This document shows, piece after piece, positions 36,156-45,385 of a stretch of DNA of 64,000 nucleotides. The DNA lies in the NCBI GenBank assembly GCA_002336895.1, contig DDFC01000032.1:435904-499903 (forward strand), in the 5' to 3' direction. Both the position numbers and the translations under genes were made by a program. The notes beneath the pieces are model-generated. The model was not told the origin of the DNA, made no database searches, and saw only the letters and a list, made by a program, of their open reading frames with translations. The number at the start of each line of letters is the position of its first letter. The first letter of the stretch is position 1. Origin of the DNA: Verrucomicrobiaceae bacterium UBA1938. GTDB taxonomy: Bacteria; Verrucomicrobiota; Verrucomicrobiia; Verrucomicrobiales; Verrucomicrobiaceae.

Positions 36156-37133
36156 ATGCTGAAACTCCCGACCCTGCTCCTGATCTCCACCACCGCCGCC
36201 CTGGCCCAGCTGCCTTCGGCCAAACCCATCCCCCACATGCAGGCGGTGCCGCTGCCGCATCACATCACCTCCTTTCAGCTCGACGGTCGGGAGCTCACCG
36301 CCATGCATTTTGATCCGCAGGACATGCGCCCTTTTTGCTACCCGATCCACGCGTCCAAAGAGGTGAGCCTCACCCGCATGGGCCATCCTCATGATCCGCT
36401 GACCCATTCGCACCACAACGGCGTCTGGGTGTCTCACAACATGGTCAACGACCTCGATTTCTGGGGAGACTACGCCAAGAAGCAGGGCCGCATCGTAAAT
36501 GTAGAAGTATCTCGCGAAGGTTACGAAGACACCGATGAACACGCCTCCATGCGCATGGTGAACCACTGGATCAGCGAGGCGGACAAATCCATCCAGCTCA
36601 TCGAGGTGCGGCGCACCGAGATTCGCCCCATTGATGGCGCAAAAAGCTGGTTCATGATCATCGATCTCGAATTGACCCCGCCCAAGGGCAAAACCGCCAC
36701 CTTGGGCGCCACAGGTTTCGGTCTGGTGGCGGTCCGCATGGCCAAAAGCATCGGTGTGCATGATGGCGGCGGACGAATCCTCAATTCCGAAGGGTTGCTC
36801 AATGAGGAGGCCGTTTTCCGCAAACCCGCACGCTGGTGCGACTACAGCGGGCGGATCACCAATGACGCAAACGGCTTTGGTGGCATCACCCTCATGAATC
36901 ACCCTATGAATCCGCACAACCCGACCGCATTCCATGTGCGGAATGACGGCTGGATGGGCTGCTGCCTCAGCCTGGACACCCCGGTGGAGGTCACCGAGGA
37001 GAAAAAACTGCGCGTGCGCTACGCACTCTGGGTGCATGACGGTGTGGCCACCCAGGCGGAAAGTGAGGCCCAGTGGCAGAAATTCGCCAGCATGCCCGTG
37101 GTGGATTTGGCGCTGAAACCGGCCAAGAAGTAA
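36156..37133 (+). CDS. PmoA-family (DUF6807) secreted protein
   Basis: Protein of 325 aa with signal peptide MLKLPTLLLISTTAALA when started at 36156; in-frame ATGs further upstream lack a signal peptide directly after them. Segments typical of the family are HSHHNGVWVSHNMVNDLDFW and GGRILNSEGLLNEEAVF, and FGGITLMNHPMNPHNPTAFH. Despite the family nickname, nothing suggests methane oxidation; these proteins sit beside sugar-active genes in PVC bacteria, and histidine-rich motifs suggest a carbohydrate or metal site. It is divergent from the sugar isomerase and precedes the SufE-like gene by 3 bases. Confidence 0.85.
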   Translation: MLKLPTLLLISTTAALAQLPSAKPIPHMQAVPLPHHITSFQLDGRELTAMHFDPQDMRPFCYPIHASKEVSLTRMGHPHDPLTHSHHNGVWVSHNMVNDLDFWGDYAKKQGRIVNVEVSREGYEDTDEHASMRMVNHWISEADKSIQLIEVRRTEIRPIDGAKSWFMIIDLELTPPKGKTATLGATGFGLVAVRMAKSIGVHDGGGRILNSEGLLNEEAVFRKPARWCDYSGRITNDANGFGGITLMNHPMNPHNPTAFHVRNDGWMGCCLSLDTPVEVTEEKKLRVRYALWVHDGVATQAESEAQWQKFASMPVVDLALKPAKK

Positions 37134-37136
37134 GGC

Positions 37137-37583
37137 ATGGCCGAATACCCCCCCGCTCTGGGCGAACTGATCTCTTTTTTCGAATCTCTCCCCGAAGGCG
37201 AGCGCCGGGAAAATTTGATCGACATGGCCGCCGCCGCCCAGGCCTGCGCCCCCAGGGACGGAGAAAAGTTTGATCTGGAGGACGTGCGCCACGATGCGGA
37301 ATGCACAGACACAGTCGGAGTGCACGCGCGGCTGGAGCACGGCGGCCACGTCCACTTTGCCATCAGCCTCGGGCCCAAAGTGCAGACTTTGACCAAAGCA
37401 CTGACAGCCATCCTCTGCCGCGGGCTGAATGGCTGCACTCTCGCAGAGGTGCTGGCGGTGCCGCAGGACTTCATCCCACGCATCGTGGGCGCAGACCTCA
37501 TCCGTCTGCGCAGCCAGACCGTCTATTATGTGCTGGGCCGCATGAAGCAGGCCGCGCAGGCTCTGCGGGAGCGCACAACCTAG
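37137..37583 (+). CDS. SufE-family Fe-S metabolism protein
   Basis: Protein of 148 aa, the usual SufE length. The acceptor cysteine region is DAECTDTVGVHARL, matching the position of the GCQS motif of E. coli SufE. The C-terminal helices (LTKALTAILCRGLNGCTLAE and VGADLIRLRSQTVYYVLGRM) fit the fold. It would accept persulfide sulfur from a cysteine desulfurase and pass it to Fe-S assembly. No sufS or sufBCD is nearby. Its stop TAG overlaps the stop of the opposing 86-aa gene in the shared sequence CTAG. Confidence 0.85.
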   Translation: MAEYPPALGELISFFESLPEGERRENLIDMAAAAQACAPRDGEKFDLEDVRHDAECTDTVGVHARLEHGGHVHFAISLGPKVQTLTKALTAILCRGLNGCTLAEVLAVPQDFIPRIVGADLIRLRSQTVYYVLGRMKQAAQALRERTT

Positions 37584-37840
37584 GTCAGCTTGGTGGTCTG
37601 CCCGGTGCGGAGATCCTCCGGAATCTGCCCGACAAATCGCGGAACAAGGTCGATGGCCTCAAAAATCTGGTGGATCTCGATCTGGCTGATGTCTCCGGGC
37701 CGGTCGATCTCAAAATAGACCAGATCATGCCGGGCATCCACCTTGTACCGGACCCGGGGAAAATGGTCCATCTGGTTGCGCAGCTGCATGATGGTGGACT
37801 CCGCACGAAGGCCGGGGGCGTAGATTTCGACTTCGATCAT
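37580..37840 (-). CDS. Hypothetical 86-aa protein
   Basis: Short protein not recognised. I chose the ATG at 37840 since the upstream part of the open frame overlaps the rpsT leader region and reads as non-coding. The sequence alternates beta strands and helices (MIEVEIYAPGLRAEST, VDARHDLVYFEIDRP), compatible with a small ferredoxin-like fold resembling heavy-metal-associated domains but with no cysteine. It is placed tail-to-tail with the SufE-like gene, sharing four bases. It could be a regulatory or protein-interaction domain; this is a guess from the pattern. Confidence 0.6.
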   Translation of the reverse strand: MIEVEIYAPGLRAESTIMQLRNQMDHFPRVRYKVDARHDLVYFEIDRPGDISQIEIHQIFEAIDLVPRFVGQIPEDLRTGQTTKLT

Positions 37841-37975
37841 GGTGGTATGAGAAACCGTTCTACCGGAATTGCTCATCCGCGCCAAGCAAAACCTGCCAGC
37901 CGCTTCACAACAGATTCCAGTTTGACAGGAGCGGTCAGTCGTCCTATCCTCGCCGCCCTTTCCCCCGCCCCTTTT

Positions 37976-38242
37976 ATGGCCAACATCCGCTCCGCAGAAA
38001 AAGACATCCGCAAAACAGCGGCTCGCACCGCCCACAATCAGACGGTCAAGAGCCGTATCCGCACCCTGCGCAAGAAGGTGCTGACCGCTGTGGAGAAGAA
38101 AGACGCCGCCGCAGCCGCTGCCAGCCTGAGCGAGTTCGCCTCCGCCGCCGACAAGGCCGCCAAGACCAACGTCCTCAAGAAGAACACCTCTTCCCGCCTC
38201 AAGAGCCGCCTGGCCGTCAAGGTCGGCGCCCTGACGAAGTAA
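37976..38242 (+). CDS. rpsT: 30S ribosomal protein S20
   Basis: Protein of 88 aa, the normal length of bS20. MANIRSAEKDIRKTAART is the standard N-terminus and RIRTLRKKVLTAVEKKD the rRNA-binding helix. It binds the 5' domain of 16S rRNA early in 30S assembly. A longer open frame extends upstream to 37301, but that part overlaps the SufE-like gene in another frame and is not coding. A strong hairpin terminator follows 35 bases after the stop, so rpsT is probably monocistronic, as in many bacteria. Confidence 0.97.
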   Translation: MANIRSAEKDIRKTAARTAHNQTVKSRIRTLRKKVLTAVEKKDAAAAAASLSEFASAADKAAKTNVLKKNTSSRLKSRLAVKVGALTK

Positions 38243-38278
38243 TCAGAGGCTTTCCAGCCCAAAAGTCCCATTTTTTGA

Positions 38279-38306
38279 ACGGCATCTCGCAGGAGATGCC
38301 GTTTTT
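38279..38306 (+). terminator. rpsT rho-independent terminator
   Basis: Perfect 10-base stem ACGGCATCTC / GAGATGCCGT (38279-38288 and 38293-38302), GCAG loop, followed by a run of five T. Confidence 0.93.
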
Positions 38307-38352
38307 GTTTGTCGGCAGCAGCCGCCCCAGCAAGAATCGCCCTTCTTAATTT

Positions 38353-39273
38353 ATGATCACCCGGCACAAAATCGCCCCCAACGGCCCTGAGTTCTCCCGT
38401 CTTGTCTATGGCACCTGGCGTATTCTCGACGAAAAAGACCCGGCCAACTGCACCCCACAGGCCCTGCTTAGCCGCTTCAAAGCCTGTGCCGACATGGGCG
38501 TCACCACCCTGGACACTGCGGAAATCTATGGCGTTTACAAAGTCGAGGAAGCCATCGGCGGCGCTCTGAAGCTCGATCCCTCCTTCCGCAGCAAGATCGA
38601 GATCGTCACCAAATGTGGCATCTACATCCCCTGCGAGTTCCATCCTGAGCGCAAGGTGGGGCATTACAATGTCACCGCCGCCCGCATCATCAAAAGCACC
38701 GAAAAATCCCTTCGCCTCATGGGCATCGACACCATCGACCTCCTGCTGGTGCACCGCCCGGACTGGCTCACCAGCGCAGACGAAACCGCCGAAGGCCTGA
38801 ACAAGCTGCTCAAAGACGGCAAAATCCGCAGCGCCGGTGTCTCCAATTACAACGTGCATCAGTTTGACCTGCTGAACTCCCGCATGGACCAGCCTCTGGT
38901 GACGAACCAGATCGAGTTCAGCCTCCTGCACATGGACCCGATCTACGACGGCACCGCCGATCAGTGCCAGCGCCACCGTATCCTCCCCATGGCCTGGTCC
39001 CCTCTGGCCAAGGGCCTCCTGATGGACAAAACCGACCCCGCCGCCGCACGCCTGCACGCCAAGGCAGCCGAACTCTCCGCCAAATACAACGGCACCACGC
39101 TCGATCAGCTGGCCTATGCCTGGATCATGGCCCACCCCTCCTGCCCGCTTCCAATCATCGGCACCAACAAGCTGGAGCGCATCAAGGCCGTGGTCGATGC
39201 GGCGGAGATCAAGCTGGATCGTGAAGACTGGTACGGCCTCTGGGTCGCAGCCAAAGGCCACGGCGTCCCCTGA
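38353..39273 (+). CDS. Aldo/keto reductase (YdhF-like)
   Basis: NAD(P)H-dependent oxidoreductase of 306 aa with a TIM-barrel. The catalytic tetrad is visible in order: Asp in TTLDTAEIYGVYK (with Tyr), Lys in VTKCGIYIPCEF, and His in LLLVHRPDWLTS. The C-terminal cofactor-binding region is PIIGTNKLERIKAVVDAAEI. SAGVSNYNVHQFDLL and ILPMAWSPLAKGL support the YdhF-type subgroup. The last 65 bases overlap the 3' end of the opposing hypothetical gene. Its substrate is unknown; small carbonyls or sugar derivatives are usual. Confidence 0.93.
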   Translation: MITRHKIAPNGPEFSRLVYGTWRILDEKDPANCTPQALLSRFKACADMGVTTLDTAEIYGVYKVEEAIGGALKLDPSFRSKIEIVTKCGIYIPCEFHPERKVGHYNVTAARIIKSTEKSLRLMGIDTIDLLLVHRPDWLTSADETAEGLNKLLKDGKIRSAGVSNYNVHQFDLLNSRMDQPLVTNQIEFSLLHMDPIYDGTADQCQRHRILPMAWSPLAKGLLMDKTDPAAARLHAKAAELSAKYNGTTLDQLAYAWIMAHPSCPLPIIGTNKLERIKAVVDAAEIKLDREDWYGLWVAAKGHGVP

Positions 39274-39760
39274 GGCCCGTCCGGCTCAGCGAGGCCTGAT
39301 CATTGTGGATCATGTTCACCTGCCAGCCCCAGGGCCAGCGCCCGGGATTGCTCCAGTGAAAGACCCACGGCTCGGTCATCTGGTTCACATGCCCCAGGAC
39401 AGCCTGGCCGAAGCCGATGCCATTCCCCTCCATCCTGATCGTCATGGACACCACCCCCTGGCCTGGCGCAGCCATGATGGTGGTCTGATCTGTCTTGAGA
39501 GTCAGGGCAAAAAAGCCCCCCAGAATCTGGCGGCCGTCCTGGATGGCGGTCTGCCGGTTGTGGCCAAAGGCGTCTGTGTAGTCCGGTGCCAGCAGCTTTT
39601 CCAAGCCCGCCCAGTCCCGGTTTTCCACCACCTTGAGCAATTTGGCCTGGGCCGCCCGCACCTGCGCTTCCGGCGAGCGCCCAAAGACCCACCATGCCAG
39701 CCACAATCCCGCGATGAGCAGAAGGGCCAGTACACTGCGGAGAATGAGAGATTGGTTCAT
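39209..39760 (-). CDS. Membrane-anchored NTF2-like hypothetical protein
   Basis: Protein of 183 aa with an N-terminal transmembrane anchor (LRSVLALLLIAGLWLAWWVF, about 8-27). The following 120 residues look like a SnoaL/NTF2-type domain (LKVVENRDWAGLEKLLAPDY, WVFHWSNPGRWPWGW). The last 25 residues overlap the aldo/keto reductase gene antiparallel and are Arg/Gly-rich, suggesting an extended C-terminus rather than conserved sequence. It starts 3 bases after the metallo-hydrolase stop, so it is probably co-transcribed with it. No specific role can be given. Confidence 0.7.
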   Translation of the reverse strand: MNQSLILRSVLALLLIAGLWLAWWVFGRSPEAQVRAAQAKLLKVVENRDWAGLEKLLAPDYTDAFGHNRQTAIQDGRQILGGFFALTLKTDQTTIMAAPGQGVVSMTIRMEGNGIGFGQAVLGHVNQMTEPWVFHWSNPGRWPWGWQVNMIHNDQASLSRTGLRGRRGLWLRPRGRTSLHDPA

Positions 39761-39763
39761 GCC

Positions 39764-40624
39764 TTAGAAAAGTGCCAGCTGACCCGAGGTGTCTGCCGAT
39801 GCCACACAGAAGCTCACGCCACCGCTGACACGTCGGCGCACCACTTCGATGGTGGGGGTGGGCTTGTGCCGCTCCGCGCAGTGCACCTTGGCATCGACGG
39901 CCCCCGCAGCGTCCAGCGCCTGCCGGATGTACTTGGAGGCGGTGGCGGGGTCGTTGCAGTCATCACTCAGGTGCCCCAGCACCACATGACTCAGCCCGGG
40001 GTGCGCCACCTCACGCACGAGTTCCGCAGCCTGTTCATTGGAAAGATGCCCGTGGCGTGAGCTGATGCGCTGCTTGGTGGACCACGGGCGCTTGGTGTCG
40101 TTTTCGAGCAGCTGAGTGTCGTAGTTGGCCTCGATGAAGAGGCTGTCGGCATTCCTGAGGCGGTCTTTAATCAGGTTGGTCACATACCCGACATCACTCA
40201 GGATTCCCAGGCGGGATTCCTCGTCCGCGATCACAAACCCCACAGGGTCCACCGCATCATGCGGGACCGGGAAAGATTCGATCCTCAGGTCCTGAAACTC
40301 AAAGGCTGCACCGGTGGTCATCAGCCGCCAGGTGGGGGGCTGGCGGAATTTGAGGTTCCCCATCAGTGTTTCCTGGGTCAGCGCCGTGCAGAAAAGAGGC
40401 ACCTGGCGTTTGCGGCTCAGCACCTCCAGCCCACCCGTGTGGTCTTGATGCTCATGGGTAAGAAGAATTCCGTCCAGGCTGTCAAGGGAGAAGCCGCAGG
40501 CATCCAGTCGCAGGCAGATTTGCTTGGCGCTCAGCCCCGCATCCACCAGGAGGGTGGTGCGCTCCGTCGAGATGACAGCACAGTTCCCCGAACTGCCGCT
40601 GCCGAGTATTGTAAGACGCACCAT
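39764..40624 (-). CDS. MBL-fold metallo-hydrolase (YycJ/WalJ-like)
   Basis: Protein of 286 aa starting at 40624 (MVRLTILGSGSSGNCAVIST). The zinc-binding motif is LTHEHQDHTGGLEVL, with the next ligands in FPVPHDAVDP and SDVGYVTNL, and a C-terminal VLGHLSDDCND. The GSSGN N-terminus is typical of YycJ-type proteins, which resemble exonucleases involved in DNA end processing. The frame remains open far upstream, antisense to gltB, but family length and the GSGSSGN start fix the true beginning. It diverges from gltB, with 174 bases between. No Shine-Dalgarno sequence is seen before the ATG. Confidence 0.9.
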   Translation of the reverse strand: MVRLTILGSGSSGNCAVISTERTTLLVDAGLSAKQICLRLDACGFSLDSLDGILLTHEHQDHTGGLEVLSRKRQVPLFCTALTQETLMGNLKFRQPPTWRLMTTGAAFEFQDLRIESFPVPHDAVDPVGFVIADEESRLGILSDVGYVTNLIKDRLRNADSLFIEANYDTQLLENDTKRPWSTKQRISSRHGHLSNEQAAELVREVAHPGLSHVVLGHLSDDCNDPATASKYIRQALDAAGAVDAKVHCAERHKPTPTIEVVRRRVSGGVSFCVASADTSGQLALF

Positions 40625-40729
40625 GACTTTTTTTAGCGGCTTGAGCAGGCAGATGCAAGGCGGATAAGCCACGGTATTGACCCCAAAAACGCCTTGGATT
40701 CTGGCCCATGTGTAAAATAAGCGTGTTCT

Positions 40730-40745
40730 TGGCAAATAGAATGCT
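40730..40745 (+). promoter_or_regulatory. Candidate sigma-54 (-24/-12) promoter of gltB
   Basis: TGGCAAATAGAATGCT contains the invariant GG and GC of the -24/-12 promoter class exactly 10 bases apart, plus the flanking TGGCA and TGCT of the consensus; one T of the consensus TTGC is A. Transcription would begin near 40756, 43 bases before the gltB ATG. Sigma-54 control would fit the nitrogen-assimilation role of glutamate synthase. No enhancer-binding site was identified. Confidence 0.45.
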
Positions 40746-40798
40746 GGTTGATTTACTCCCTGGACTGGCCTAAATGCCGACCCCCTTTTGACGCAAAA

Positions 40799-43700
40799 AT
40801 GAGAAACCACGGACTTCCCCCGAAACAAGGCCTTTATGATCCGCAATTCGAGCACGACGCCTGCGGCGTCGGCTTCATTTGTCAGATGAAAGGCAAACGT
40901 TCTCACTCCATCGTGCAGCAGGGGTTGACGATCCTGATCAACCTCGACCACCGCGGAGCTGTGGGCAGCGAGAAAAACACGGGAGACGGCGCCGGCATTC
41001 TTATGCAGGTACCAGACAAGTTTCTGCGCAAAATCACCGCCCCGCTGAGCATCACCCTTCCCGCAGAAGGACACTATGGCGTGGCCATGGCCTACTGCTC
41101 CCCTGACCGCTCCCAGCGCGATGCCGCAGCACGTATCTTTGAAAAAGTGGCCGAGGAAGAAGGCCAGAAAGTGCTCGGCTGGCGCGATGTGCCGGTGAAC
41201 AATTCGATGATCGGCCTCTCGGCAAAAGCCAGCGAGCCCTTCATGCGCATGGCCTTCGTGCAGCGCAGCGCCGACTGCCCTGATCAGCAGACCTTTGAGC
41301 GCAAGCTCTACATCATCCGCAAGCGCGCGGTGACCGCCATCCGCACCGCCGACGCAGACAGCTTCTGGTACTGCTCCAGCCTCTCCTCCCGCACCCTGGT
41401 GTACAAAGGCATGCTCATGCCTGAGCAGGTGGGCCAGTATTTCCTGGACCTGCAGGATCCGGACATGGAGTCCGCCCTGGCGCTGGTTCACTCCCGTTTC
41501 TCCACCAACACTTTCCCAAGCTGGGAGCGTTCCCATCCCTATCGCTACATTGCCCACAACGGCGAAATCAACACGCTGCGCGGCAACATCAGCTGGATGA
41601 AGGCCCGCCAGTCCCTGCTGGCCAGCCCGCTCTTCCCGGACGTCAAAAAGCTCTTCCCCATCGTCAACGAAAGCGGCTCCGACTCCGCCATGTTCGACAA
41701 CGTGCTGGAACTCCTCGTCATGGGCGGCCGCTCCCTGCCGCACGCCATGATGATGATGATTCCTGAGCCTTGGAACGGCCATGAGTCCATGGACGACAAG
41801 CGCAAAGCTTTCTATGAGTACCACTCCTGCCTTATGGAGCCTTGGGACGGCCCGGCTTCCGTGGCATTCACGGACGGCACCATGATGGGTGCCACCCTGG
41901 ACCGCAACGGTCTGCGCCCCTCCCGCTACTACGTCACCAAGGACGACCTCGTCATCATGGCCTCCGAGGCCGGCGTGCTCCCTGTTGCTCCTGAAAACGT
42001 AAAGCTCAAAGGACGCCTGCAGCCCGGCAAGATGTTCATCGTGAACATGGAAGAAGGCCGCATCGTCCCTGATGATGAAATCAAGGCCAAGATCGCCGCC
42101 GAGAAGCCCTACCGCGACTGGCTGGACAAGCACCTCGTGAAGCTGGCCGATATCAAGGACGGCGATCCCGTGGCTCCGCCGGACCATGAGACCATGCTGC
42201 AGCGCCAGCAGGCCTTTGGCTACAGCTTTGAAGACCTCCGCAAGCTCATGGTCCCCATGGGCCGTGAAGGCGTGGAAGCCATCGGCTCCATGGGCACCGA
42301 CATTCCTCTCGCGGTCCTCTCCAACAAATCCAAGCTGCTCTACGACTACTTCAAGCAGCTCTTCGCCCAGGTCACGAATCCGCCGATCGACTGTATCCGC
42401 GAGGAAATCGTTACCTCGCCGATCACCACCATCGGCGCTGAAGGCAACCTCCTGGATCCGAAGCCTGAGAGCTGCCACCTCATCGAGCTCAAGACGCCGA
42501 TCCTCAGCAATGAGGACCTGGCCAAGCTGAAAAACGTGGCTCATGGCCAGTTCAAAGCCGCCACCATCAACATCCTGTTTGATCCCAAGCAGGGGGCTGT
42601 CGGCCTGGAAAAAGCCATGGCGGACATCTGCGCCAAGGCCGACGAACTCGTCACCCAGGGCTGGAACATCCTCATCCTTTCCGACCGCGGTGTCTGCGCA
42701 GACAAGGCCGCCATCCCGGCGCTCCTCGCCGTCGGCGGGCTGCACCATCACCTCATCCGCAAAGGCACCCGCACCCAGTGTGATCTGGTGCTCGAATCCG
42801 GCGAACCCCGCGAAGTGCACCACTTCTGCACGCTCATCGGCTACGGCTGCGGCGCCATCAATCCTTACCTCGCCTTCGAAACTCTGGACGACATGATCCG
42901 CCAGGGCCTGCTGGTCAATGTGGACCACAAGACGGCGGTGTACAACTTCATCAAGGCCGCCACCAAGGGCGTCATCAAAGTCGCGTCCAAGATCGGCATT
43001 TCCACGATGCAGAGCTACCGCGGCGCGCAGATCTTTGAGGCCGTTGGTCTCAGCAAGAGCGTGGTGGACAGATACTTCAGCTGGACCGCCACCCGCATCG
43101 AAGGCAGCGACATTAAGGTCATCGCCGAAGAGGCCATCCAGCGCCATCTGCGCGGCTTCCCTGAGCGCGACTCCCAGGTGCACGCCCTCGACGTCGGCGG
43201 CGACTACCAGTGGCGCAAGGAAGGTGAGGCCCACCTTTTCAATCCGCTCACCATCCACACGCTGCAAAAAGCCGTCCGCACCGGCAATTACGAGACCTTC
43301 AAGCAGTACACCGCCCTGGTGAACACCCAGATCAAGCAGTTCTACACCCTGCGTGGCCTGCTGGACTTCAAGGCTCGCAAATCCATCCCGATCGAAGAGG
43401 TGGAACCCATCGAGTCCATCATGAAGCGCTTCAAGACGGGCGCGATGAGCTACGGCTCCATCTCCAAGGAGGCGCATGAGTCTCTCGCCATCGCCATGAA
43501 CCGCATCGGCGGCCGTTCCAACACCGGTGAAGGTGGTGAAGACCCCGAACGCTACACCTGGACCAACGAGAAGGGCGACTCCAAGAACAGCGCCATCAAG
43601 CAGGTGGCCTCCGGTCGTTTCGGCGTCACCAGCCTCTACCTGTCCCAGGCCAAGGAAATCCAGATCAAGATGGCCCAGGGCGCCAAGCCCGGTGAAGGCG

Positions 43701-45385
43701 GCCAGCTTCCTGGCACAAAGGTGTATCCCTGGATCGCCAAGGTGCGCGGCTCCACGCCGGGCGTCGGCCTCATCTCGCCGCCTCCGCACCATGACATCTA
43801 CTCCATCGAGGACCTTGCCCAGCTCATCCACGACCTGAAGAACGCCAACCGCGAAGCCCGCGTCAGCGTCAAGCTCGTGTCTGAAGTCGGCGTCGGCACC
43901 ATCGCCGCCGGTGTGGCCAAAGCCCACTCCGACGTCGTGCTGATCTCCGGTTTCGACGGTGGCACCGGTGCCTCCCCGCAGACCTCCGTGAAGCACGCCG
44001 GCCTGCCATGGGAGCTCGGCCTCGCTGAAACCCACCAAACCCTCGTCCTGAACAATCTGCGCAGCCGCATCGTCGTCGAAGCGGACGGCCAGATGAAAAC
44101 AGGCCGTGACGTAGTCATCGCCGCCCTGCTCGGCGCTGAAGAGTTCGGTTTCGCCACCGCTCCGCTTGTTACCCTGGGCTGCATCATGATGCGCGTCTGC
44201 CATCTGAACACCTGCCCTGTGGGCGTCGCCACCCAGGATCCTCAGCTGCGCGCCAAGTTCAGCGGAGATCCCGAACATGCCGCCAACTTCATGCGCTTCA
44301 TCGCCCAGGAAGTGCGCGAGCTCATGGCTCAGCTCGGTTTCCGCACTCTGCAGGAAATGGTGGGCCGCACCGAAGTGCTGGAAGCCCGCGACGCCATCGA
44401 CCACTGGAAGGCACGCGGCATCGACCTTTCCAACCTGCTCTACCAGCCGGACGTCGGCCCTGAAGTCGGCCGCTTCTGCACCGAAATCCAGGACCACGGC
44501 ATCGACCGCTCCCTCGACATCACCACCCTCCTTGACCTGTGCAAACCGGCCATCGAGAAGGGCGAGAAAGTCACTGCCAACGTCAAAATCCGCAACGTCA
44601 ACCGCACCGTCGGCACGATCCTCGGCAACGAGATCACCAAGCGTCACTGGCATGGCCTGCCTGACGACACGGTGCACCTCAAATTCACCGGCACCGCCGG
44701 CCAGAGCTTCGGTGCCTTTGTTCCGAAGGGTGTCACCCTTGAGCTCGAAGGGGATGGCAATGACTACATCGGCAAGGGCCTCAGCGGCGGCCGCATCCTC
44801 ATCTACCCGCCAGAAGGCTCCGACTTCGCCGCCGAAGACAACATCATCGCCGGCAACACCGCGCTCTATGGTGCGACAAGCGGCGAACTCTTCCTGCGCG
44901 GTCGTGCAGGTGAGCGCTTCGCAGTGCGCAACTCCGGCGTGGACACCGTCGTCGAAGGCGTGGGTGACCACGGCTGCGAATACATGACCGGCGGTCGTGT
45001 GGTCGTGCTCGGCACCACCGGACGCAACTTCGCCGCTGGCATGAGCGGTGGAGAGGCCTACGTCCTCGATGAAGAGGGCGATTTCGCCAAACGCTGCAAC
45101 ACTCAGATGGTCGGCCTCGAAAAACTCGAGGACAAAGCCGAAATCGACAGCCTCTATGAGCTGATCAAGAAGCACGCCGACCTCACCAAGAGCCAGAAAG
45201 CCTTCAAGGTGCTCGCGCTCTGGGAGCAGATGGTGCCCAAGTTTGTCAAAGTGATGCCCAAGGATTACAAGCGTGTGCTCCAGGCCATCAAGAAGGCCAA
45301 GGACGACGGCCTCACCGGGGACGACGCCCTCAGCGCCGCCTTCGAAGCCAATGCCCGCGACGTCGCCCGTATCGGAGGCGGCTAG
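40799..45385 (+). CDS. gltB: Glutamate synthase (NADPH) large subunit
   Basis: Protein of 1528 aa. The glutaminase domain has its nucleophile Cys22 (HDACGVGF) after a 21-residue propeptide that is normally removed. The central and FMN-binding synthase domains contain GGRSNTGEGGEDPERY and LISPPPHHDIYSIEDLAQLI. The 3Fe-4S cluster cysteines are in CIMMRVCHLNTCPVG (CX5CX4C). The C-terminal beta-helix domain is rich in glycine (MSGGEAYVLDEEG). It transfers the amide of glutamine to 2-oxoglutarate, giving two glutamates. I start it at 40799 to give a short propeptide; 40748 is an alternative. gltD follows 57 bases later. Confidence 0.97.
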   Translation: MRNHGLPPKQGLYDPQFEHDACGVGFICQMKGKRSHSIVQQGLTILINLDHRGAVGSEKNTGDGAGILMQVPDKFLRKITAPLSITLPAEGHYGVAMAYCSPDRSQRDAAARIFEKVAEEEGQKVLGWRDVPVNNSMIGLSAKASEPFMRMAFVQRSADCPDQQTFERKLYIIRKRAVTAIRTADADSFWYCSSLSSRTLVYKGMLMPEQVGQYFLDLQDPDMESALALVHSRFSTNTFPSWERSHPYRYIAHNGEINTLRGNISWMKARQSLLASPLFPDVKKLFPIVNESGSDSAMFDNVLELLVMGGRSLPHAMMMMIPEPWNGHESMDDKRKAFYEYHSCLMEPWDGPASVAFTDGTMMGATLDRNGLRPSRYYVTKDDLVIMASEAGVLPVAPENVKLKGRLQPGKMFIVNMEEGRIVPDDEIKAKIAAEKPYRDWLDKHLVKLADIKDGDPVAPPDHETMLQRQQAFGYSFEDLRKLMVPMGREGVEAIGSMGTDIPLAVLSNKSKLLYDYFKQLFAQVTNPPIDCIREEIVTSPITTIGAEGNLLDPKPESCHLIELKTPILSNEDLAKLKNVAHGQFKAATINILFDPKQGAVGLEKAMADICAKADELVTQGWNILILSDRGVCADKAAIPALLAVGGLHHHLIRKGTRTQCDLVLESGEPREVHHFCTLIGYGCGAINPYLAFETLDDMIRQGLLVNVDHKTAVYNFIKAATKGVIKVASKIGISTMQSYRGAQIFEAVGLSKSVVDRYFSWTATRIEGSDIKVIAEEAIQRHLRGFPERDSQVHALDVGGDYQWRKEGEAHLFNPLTIHTLQKAVRTGNYETFKQYTALVNTQIKQFYTLRGLLDFKARKSIPIEEVEPIESIMKRFKTGAMSYGSISKEAHESLAIAMNRIGGRSNTGEGGEDPERYTWTNEKGDSKNSAIKQVASGRFGVTSLYLSQAKEIQIKMAQGAKPGEGGQLPGTKVYPWIAKVRGSTPGVGLISPPPHHDIYSIEDLAQLIHDLKNANREARVSVKLVSEVGVGTIAAGVAKAHSDVVLISGFDGGTGASPQTSVKHAGLPWELGLAETHQTLVLNNLRSRIVVEADGQMKTGRDVVIAALLGAEEFGFATAPLVTLGCIMMRVCHLNTCPVGVATQDPQLRAKFSGDPEHAANFMRFIAQEVRELMAQLGFRTLQEMVGRTEVLEARDAIDHWKARGIDLSNLLYQPDVGPEVGRFCTEIQDHGIDRSLDITTLLDLCKPAIEKGEKVTANVKIRNVNRTVGTILGNEITKRHWHGLPDDTVHLKFTGTAGQSFGAFVPKGVTLELEGDGNDYIGKGLSGGRILIYPPEGSDFAAEDNIIAGNTALYGATSGELFLRGRAGERFAVRNSGVDTVVEGVGDHGCEYMTGGRVVVLGTTGRNFAAGMSGGEAYVLDEEGDFAKRCNTQMVGLEKLEDKAEIDSLYELIKKHADLTKSQKAFKVLALWEQMVPKFVKVMPKDYKRVLQAIKKAKDDGLTGDDALSAAFEANARDVARIGGG

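Noticed and set aside
36156..37133. Methane monooxygenase subunit (from the PmoA-family name)
   Set aside because: The protein is a secreted, DUF6807-type protein unrelated to particulate methane monooxygenase; no pmoB or pmoC is present.
37301..37975. Upstream extension of the rpsT reading frame
   Set aside because: It overlaps the SufE-like gene in another frame, and S20 has a fixed length of about 88 residues beginning MANIRSA.
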